The position numbers and the translations under genes are program-made. A stretch of DNA of 18,138 nt. Source: Candidatus Adiutrix sp. GTDB taxonomy: Bacteria > Desulfobacterota > Desulfarculia > Adiutricales > Adiutricaceae. The stretch spans positions 1-18,138 of the forward strand of contig JAISRV010000245.1 in NCBI GenBank assembly GCA_031273445.1. The letters are read 5' to 3'. Below the pieces are notes generated by a model. That model saw only the letters and a list, made by a program, of their open reading frames with translations, had not been told where the DNA came from and did no database searches. Positions 14,183 through 18,138 of the stretch are shown here, in pieces; the stretch's first letter is position 1; every line of letters begins with the position of its first letter.

Positions 14183-15387
14183 CACTGTATGTTCAAAGTT
14201 CTTTTGGCGATGTCCATTTCGTCCGGGTCGCCGGTGTATTTGCCCGCGTCGTCCGACAGTTTGATCGCTTTCTGCCATTTCTTTTTTTCGGTCAATTTGG
14301 CCGCCGTCAGCTTCATGACGATATTCATCGGCTTTACGCCTGTAATATCGCTGGTCAGGAAAGTGCCGATGCCGTAATTGTCTTTAATTTTGCCTTCGCA
14401 ATACCGATGGATCTCCACGGCTTCCTCCACGGTTAAGCCGTTGCTGAAAGTCAGCGCTTTCGTTTGCGGGTTTATGTTCAGCTCTTTGTATTTGGCTATA
14501 ATTTTATCTATGGCGTCGAAATTGTTGCCGCTGTCCACCCGCAGCCCGTCAAATAGTTTGGCGTGCCTTTTACTGAAATTTTCCTGAAAAGCATTCCAGC
14601 CGTAGGTGTCGTAAAGGAATGTGCCCAGATCCGAATCAAAAGTCTCCTGCCAGTATTCCATGGCCAGAAAGTTGGCTTCCTTATAGCCGAAGATGGCCCC
14701 GCAGAAGCTGATGAGTTGATGGCTTATGGTGCCGATGGGAATAAGGTCGAATTTCATGGCGAAAAACAGGTTGGAAGTCCCGACGAAGCCCCCTTTCGGC
14801 TCCACGGGGCTTTGGTTCGATTCCACCAGGCTCCGAATGATCATTTCGTGATGGTCGAAGGAAAATCTGCGGCGGGTTCCGAATTCGGCGAACGAGACCC
14901 CGCTTTCGACCAGGCGAAGGCCCTTTCCCAGCGATTTTTCATACTCGCGTTCAGGCTCATAGTGCGCCATGTCGCCGTCTACCAGGTGTTTCAGTTCCGA
15001 AACTATGGCCAGAATGGGGATTTCCCAAAATATGGCCTTCCACAATAAGCCTTCCACCGTGATGCTCAAATGCCCGTCCTGATCCTGCTCTATGTCGACT
15101 TCTCCGGCGTCGAACCGATAACCTTTCAGAAAGGTGTAAAACCAGGTGGGAAAATAATAACACCGGCGATGCATGTAGTCGATTTCTTCGTCGGAAATGA
15201 CGATAGACTCCATCGACTTGACTTGTTTTTTGACCTTTTCGGCAAAGCCCGGCGGATAGACCGTGTCGTTTCGGTCGACGAAAGCGTAGCGCCCGTAAGC
15301 GCGCGGGAATTGTTTCAGATACACGTAACAGACGCTGAACGTATATACGTCGTTGTCGGTCAGATGGTTGATGATTTGTCGTTCCAT
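14182..15387 (-). CDS. pncB: nicotinate phosphoribosyltransferase
   Basis: A 401-residue protein from ATG 15387, which has AAGGAAAG just upstream. A longer open frame to 15522 adds only basic, non-conserved residues. The family's landmarks are present: an N-terminal Y-rich stretch (NDVYTFSVCYVYLKQFP), FLKGYRFD, FEFGTRRRFS-like sequence here as FAEFGTRRRFSFDHHE (phosphoribosyl-binding region), GFVGTSNLFFAMKF, PIGTISHQ, DTYGW, LRVDSGN and the late YGIGTFLTSD. It makes nicotinate mononucleotide from nicotinate, PRPP and ATP in the NAD salvage pathway. Length is normal for PncB (about 400). It has its own promoter and hairpin, so it is probably a single-gene unit unrelated to the uptake locus. 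Confidence 0.95.
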   Translation of the reverse strand: MERQIINHLTDNDVYTFSVCYVYLKQFPRAYGRYAFVDRNDTVYPPGFAEKVKKQVKSMESIVISDEEIDYMHRRCYYFPTWFYTFLKGYRFDAGEVDIEQDQDGHLSITVEGLLWKAIFWEIPILAIVSELKHLVDGDMAHYEPEREYEKSLGKGLRLVESGVSFAEFGTRRRFSFDHHEMIIRSLVESNQSPVEPKGGFVGTSNLFFAMKFDLIPIGTISHQLISFCGAIFGYKEANFLAMEYWQETFDSDLGTFLYDTYGWNAFQENFSKRHAKLFDGLRVDSGNNFDAIDKIIAKYKELNINPQTKALTFSNGLTVEEAVEIHRYCEGKIKDNYGIGTFLTSDITGVKPMNIVMKLTAAKLTEKKKWQKAIKLSDDAGKYTGDPDEMDIAKRTLNIQ

Positions 15388-15499
15388 GGTCTTTCCTTGC
15401 CCGCCTTGACGGCCCGTCGTCCGGCCACGCGGCGCCGGTTCTGGGCCAGGCGCCTGATTACGCGCTGTAATTTTAATTTTTTCAATGCTTGTCGACCTG

Positions 15500-15529
15500 T
15501 ATTTAGCCTTAATTTCAAACAAATGTCAA
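15500..15529 (-). promoter_or_regulatory. promoter of pncB
   Basis: The minus strand has a perfect -35 TTGACA (15529-15524), 18 bp, then TAAATA (15505-15500). The leader to the ATG at 15387 would be about 105 nt and can fold, with two GGCGCC palindromes. Confidence 0.5.
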
Positions 15530-15605
15530 GCGCTGGCCGCGCGGCCCAGCCGTTCTCAATGTAGGCGAATATTTTTAAAAAGAGGTTGCCCCAGGAGGGG
15601 GGGCG

Positions 15606-15775
15606 ACGGAGCGAAGCGACTGGTTGAAGCGCCTAAAAGGCCCTTCGCTGAGCAAATTTTGTCTCATCGCTCATTTGTTCCGTTCGTTAGGCTTTGCCAT
15701 TTCAGGGGTTGACAGCCAGCAGTTAACGGAGCGAAGCGACTGGTTGGGCGCCTAAAAGGCCCCTCGTTGAGCAAA
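15606..15775. repeat. two direct copies of a ~50-bp repeat, 120 bp apart
   Basis: ACGGAGCGAAGCGACTGGTT followed by GCGCCTAAAAGGCCC and GAGCAAA occurs at 15606-15656 and, with a few changes, at 15726-15775. Each copy contains a GCCTAAAAGGC hairpin. They may be ends of a vanished small mobile element or a local duplication. Confidence 0.8.
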
Positions 15776-16111
15776 AATCACTTTTTTTGCCCTGCGGGTG
15801 TAGATATTTTTAGGATGTAAAATAGTAAATAATGGCAGGTCGAATAGTAAAAGCAACAGATCGTAATAACAGAGCCTCAATTGCTGTAAATATATAAATT
15901 TAAACGACAAAATAGACGCATATTGAAAAAATTTTTGACGCCGGGTCAATAACAGATGACGAGTATCTTTCCGCACCATAAAATAAAGCGCCTGCTGTAT
16001 GTCGCGGCCAGAGGCTTGGAACGCCAGGCATTCCTCCCCCCGGCCGGAAGATGGTGCGTTGGGTGACGTTAACGCTTACGATAAATTTCATTTATGGCTG
16101 ATAATCAGAAC

Positions 16112-16672
16112 TCAGTCAAAAAAATGCACATCATTGCCCTGGATAGTTTTTTTCTCGGAGCGAGCGATCGCTTTGCTGCCAACAACGACAGAGCAGTAAA
16201 CCTTGTATCCTTCAGGGATACCCAGTTTTTTCCGGAATGCTTCCGCATGTTGGCCCTCAAAAATGAACAACGTAAAGTTGATCCAGCAGGCTCCGAGGCC
16301 AAGTGATTCCGCGGCAATCAGCATGTTCTGGTTAGCCGCCGCGCAGTCCGCTTCAACCATTGATTTATTGCCGTCGCCAGCTACGATAATAAGAATAGGC
16401 GCGTGATAGAAGGCGTTATAGTCCGCGTTATGCCCCTGTTGGTGAAGGTACTCGTCATCAAGGGTCTTGGCGACATCTTTGACGGCGCTGTTCAATTCAT
16501 CCAGGAGTTGCTTATTCCGGACAACGGCAAAAAAACGAGATTGACGGCCCCTGGCGCTGGGAGCGGCGCGCCCGGCTTCAACAATAGCGCGGACAGCGGC
16601 CTCATCGGGGCTGTCGGGTAAAAACTTTTTGCAACTTCTACGTTGCGCAATTACGCGTAAGGTTTCATTCAT
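16112..16672 (-). CDS. nitroreductase-family FMN oxidoreductase
   Basis: A 186-residue protein from ATG 16672, behind AGAGAGAAG. The longer open frame to 16870 is not coding in its first part. It has the family opening VIAQRRSCKKFLPDSP (residues 8-22, Arg/Ser FMN contacts), APSARGRQSRFFAVV (about 37-51), a mid-region DCAAANQNMLIAAESLGLGAC (about 111-131) and the C-terminal IPEGYKVYCSVVVGSKA (about 154-170). Such proteins reduce nitro groups, quinones or flavin-linked substrates with NAD(P)H. It is divergent from the TetR-type regulator at 16996, which may control it. The true substrate is unknown. Confidence 0.88.
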   Translation of the reverse strand: MNETLRVIAQRRSCKKFLPDSPDEAAVRAIVEAGRAAPSARGRQSRFFAVVRNKQLLDELNSAVKDVAKTLDDEYLHQQGHNADYNAFYHAPILIIVAGDGNKSMVEADCAAANQNMLIAAESLGLGACWINFTLFIFEGQHAEAFRKKLGIPEGYKVYCSVVVGSKAIARSEKKTIQGNDVHFFD

Positions 16673-16778
16673 AACTTCTCTCTCTGGTTTTGGGTTAATT
16701 GTTTTCTCTTTCAGCCGAGCCGCATGGATAACTCCAGGCTTTTGGCCATAGACAGGGACATATAGCCGTTGACAATAG

Positions 16779-16930
16779 TCAGTTTTGCTTTTCATCAGAC
16801 GCTCCATACTCTTCGTCGGGGGCGACGATTTCGGCCGGGAGAGCGTTCGCGGCCTTGACCTCTTGTTCAAACAGTGAATCCAAGAGCGGGGCCAGCGGGG
16901 CGGAGCTTAACTTGAGCGCATCATTACGTT
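16779..16930 (-). pseudogene. C-terminal remnant of an unrecognised protein
   Basis: The minus strand reads DALKLSSAPLAPLLDSLFEQ, then EVKAANALPAEIVAPDEEYG and ASDEKQN to a TGA. The composition is protein-like (acidic, Ala/Leu/Pro). An in-frame TAA lies just before it and there is no ATG, so it is either a cut-off gene end or a coincidence. It overlaps the regulator promoter. I do not recognise the family. Confidence 0.3.
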
Positions 16931-16940
16931 ACGCTATAAT
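16912..16940 (+). promoter_or_regulatory. promoter of the TetR-type regulator gene
   Basis: TTGAGC (16912-16917), 17 bp, then a perfect TATAAT (16935-16940), 55 bp before the ATG at 16996. This is the best promoter in the window. Confidence 0.7.
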
Positions 16941-16995
16941 ACGATTAATTGTTCATATTTTGCTATTCGCATTGCCACGACAGTATGAGGGAAAT

Positions 16996-17682
16996 ATGCC
17001 CAAGCCCCGAACTCCTCAAATTTCTTCGCGAAAACAGCCCAAGCAGACCCGATCGGCGAATCTGGTGGCCACAATCTTGACCGCTGCTGTTCAGGTTTTG
17101 GAAAAGGAGGGCGCGGCCCGTTTTACAACGGCGCGGGTGGCGGAGAGGGCCGGAGTGAGCATTGGTTCGCTGTATCAGTATTTTCCCAACAAAGCGGCCA
17201 TCCTCTTTCAACTCCAGAGCGATGAATGGCGGCAGACAACTGAAATGCTGCAAAATTTGCTTGAGGACGCGCAGAAGCCGCCGTTTGAGAGACTGCGCTC
17301 TTTGGTTCATTCTTTCATTAGGTCGGAATGCGAAGAAGCCAAAATGCGGGTGGCGCTCCATGATGCCGCGCCGTTATATCGTGACGCGCCTGAGGCGCGA
17401 GAAGGAAGAGCGGCGGGGGAAGAGACTGTTCGGGCCTTCATCCGGGAAGTGCTGGTTGATATTTCAGACGAAACGTGCATTGTGGCTGGCGATCTTATTA
17501 TCGCCACGCTCGCCTTGGTAGGCAAATATTTTTCAGGACGCCCGCGAACGTCGGCGGAAATTGAAGTTTATGCCGAGGCCCTGGCCGATATGTTCTGCGC
17601 CTATTTGAGAGAGATTGGGCATTTAAGCTGTAAGTCAGTGGTGGGCCCTGATCACGGGGATAAACACGAAGATGCCTTTTAA
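16996..17682 (+). CDS. TetR/AcrR-family transcriptional regulator
   Basis: A 228-residue protein from ATG 16996, behind GAGGG. The in-frame opening up to 16855 is upstream of the promoter and is not used. Residues 20-70 form the TetR DNA-binding domain: SANLVATILTAAVQVLEKEG (helix 1), then the helix-turn-helix FTTARVAERAGVSIGSLYQYFPNKAAIL (43-70), with the hallmark GSLYQYFPNK. The remaining ~155 residues are the helical ligand and dimer domain, whose ligand cannot be read. The gene is divergent from the nitroreductase and convergent with the broken hydrolase. Regulating one or both of these neighbours is a reasonable guess. Confidence 0.92.
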   Translation: MPKPRTPQISSRKQPKQTRSANLVATILTAAVQVLEKEGAARFTTARVAERAGVSIGSLYQYFPNKAAILFQLQSDEWRQTTEMLQNLLEDAQKPPFERLRSLVHSFIRSECEEAKMRVALHDAAPLYRDAPEAREGRAAGEETVRAFIREVLVDISDETCIVAGDLIIATLALVGKYFSGRPRTSAEIEVYAEALADMFCAYLREIGHLSCKSVVGPDHGDKHEDAF

Positions 17683-17804
17683 TATTGGGAAGCCTTGCCT
17701 GCAAACGGAGTAGAGTTTTTTTTGCGCCCTCTTGTTGCCGGCAGATTGGCCAATCCGAGTTATGACTTCCCAGGGTGGCGTCGTTTTTGAATTTGGAGGG
17801 CAGC

Positions 17805-18032
17805 TTACCGCGAGTGAACGGCCTCGTTAATCAGGCCACGTAGCGCGCGATAAACAGCTTCGTCAGTTGGTATGATTTTTCCAAAAGAGGATGCCTTATC
17901 AACCCAACCTTCTGCGTCAGTTCCGATACCGAGGCCAAAGCCGTGGCCGACATTGGGAACTATAGTTATGACGGCATCCACTCCGGCGGCCCGCAATTTT
18001 TTGACCCGGCTTTCCATTTCCTGATTACTAAT
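17805..18032 (-). pseudogene. alpha/beta hydrolase (esterase-like), C-terminal fragment
   Basis: The minus strand encodes LISNQEMESRVKKLRAAGV, then VPNVGHGFGLGIGTDAEGW, and about 30 further residues to TAA at 17805. The GHGFGLG motif carries the catalytic His of dienelactone-hydrolase or acetyl-esterase-type alpha/beta hydrolases, and '(M)E.R...L..AG' precedes it in that family. The nucleophile Ser and oxyanion region are missing: the frame runs into transposase sequence at about 18032-18047. The gene was probably cut by the IS insertion. The internal Met (18017) is not a likely real start. Confidence 0.75.
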
Positions 18033-18138
18033 TAAGATAAGCCCTGTTTTAGAAGGTGGAAGGGCAAGGGCTCAGTTCTTAATGCGACATAGGCCAACCT
18101 TGTGAGCATAGTGGCAAGGTCGAAACGGCGGTTGAAGC
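18032..18138 (-). mobile_element. IS1595/ISXO2-type transposase, C-terminal 34 codons (runs off the right edge)
   Basis: The minus strand reads FNRRFDLATMLTRLAYVALR, then TEPLPFHLLKQGLS and TAA at 18034-18032. IS1595-group (ISXO2-like DDE domain) transposases end with 'F.YRFNRR..L..m..RL.yvALRT.PmP.rLLK', and this matches well. The rest of the element lies outside the window. Its end must be near 18020-18050, where the hydrolase frame begins. Confidence 0.75.

Larger units (their letters stand above)
15388..16111. other. 724-bp region without a gene: pncB promoter and leader, repeats, AT-rich stretch
   Basis: From left to right: the pncB leader and promoter (to 15529), a G/C stretch, two copies of a 50-bp direct repeat (15606-15656, 15726-15775), and a markedly AT-rich block (about 15777-15990) unlike the GC-rich DNA around it. 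Small open frames here (for example 15752-15979 minus) show no family features or ribosome binding site. The block may be a relic of transferred DNA. Confidence 0.6.
16673..16995. other. 323-bp divergent region between the nitroreductase and regulator genes
   Basis: Contains an orphan coding remnant (16779-16930), the regulator promoter (16912-16940) and the nitroreductase leader. No clear long palindromic operator is visible. Confidence 0.5.

Noticed and set aside
14038..14436. Gly-rich plus-strand open frame over the 18-bp repeats
   Set aside because: The repeated GLAGGPGL part comes only from the direct repeat and the rest is antisense to pncB.
15752..15979. 75-codon minus-strand open frame in the AT-rich block
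   Set aside because: No ribosome binding site, no family pattern, and a composition explained by AT-rich DNA and the repeat.
1..18138. CRISPR array, tRNA or rRNA genes, phage genes
   Set aside because: No regularly spaced direct repeats with unique spacers, no cloverleaf or rRNA-like sequence and no phage structural genes were recognised by eye. Short tRNAs cannot be fully excluded without a covariance search.

Overview
This window looks like a GC-rich chromosome segment from an anaerobic, diderm (Gram-negative) bacterium. The outer-membrane proteins (a TonB-dependent receptor and an autotransporter), the ExbB-ExbD-TonB motor, an oxygen-sensitive radical SAM enzyme of the HutW/ChuW type and a flavodoxin all point that way. 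A gut-associated deltaproteobacterium (Desulfobacterota) would fit, but I infer that from gene content only. Both ends carry transposase fragments: the first codons of an IS4-type (DUF4372-like) transposase on the left and the last codons of an IS1595/ISXO2-type transposase on the right. The right end (from about 15.5 kb) has lower GC, repeats and broken genes and looks like accessory DNA.

Layout. 1-190: IS4-type transposase start with its leader and promoter. 391-1214: a secreted SUMF1/formylglycine-generating-enzyme-like protein, frameshifted at a run of nine G. 1215-1511: gene debris, a short direct repeat and a likely terminator. 1512-8463 (minus strand): a tightly overlapping operon running from a radical SAM HutW-like enzyme through a TonB-dependent receptor, an MptD-type ECF S component, an EcfT membrane protein and a fused double ECF ATPase to a flavodoxin. 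8563-10383 (minus): exbB-exbD-tonB with its own promoter and terminator. 10636-13914 (minus): a 1092-residue autotransporter with about 18 imperfect passenger repeats. 14182-15387 (minus): pncB. 15388-16111: repeats and an AT-rich stretch. 16112-16672 (minus): a nitroreductase. 16996-17682 (plus): a divergent TetR-type regulator. 17805-18138: an alpha/beta hydrolase fragment abutting the IS1595-type fragment.

How the genes fit together. The central ~9 kb reads as one pathway for taking up and dismantling a tetrapyrrole, most likely heme. ExbB-ExbD-TonB would energise the outer-membrane receptor. An energy-coupling-factor (ECF) transporter (S + T + double ATPase) would carry the ligand across the inner membrane. 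The HutW/ChuW-family radical SAM enzyme would open the porphyrin ring without oxygen. The flavodoxin would supply electrons or reduce the linear tetrapyrrole, as reported for HmuF of Fusobacterium nucleatum. The unusual part is the importer. Known gram-negative heme loci normally pair the TonB receptor with a periplasmic binding protein and a BtuCD/HmuTUV-type ABC importer. Here there is neither, and an ECF module sits in the operon instead. The substrate is inferred from the radical SAM family and from a His between the YRFP and NPDL motifs of the receptor; it is not proven by sequence alone.
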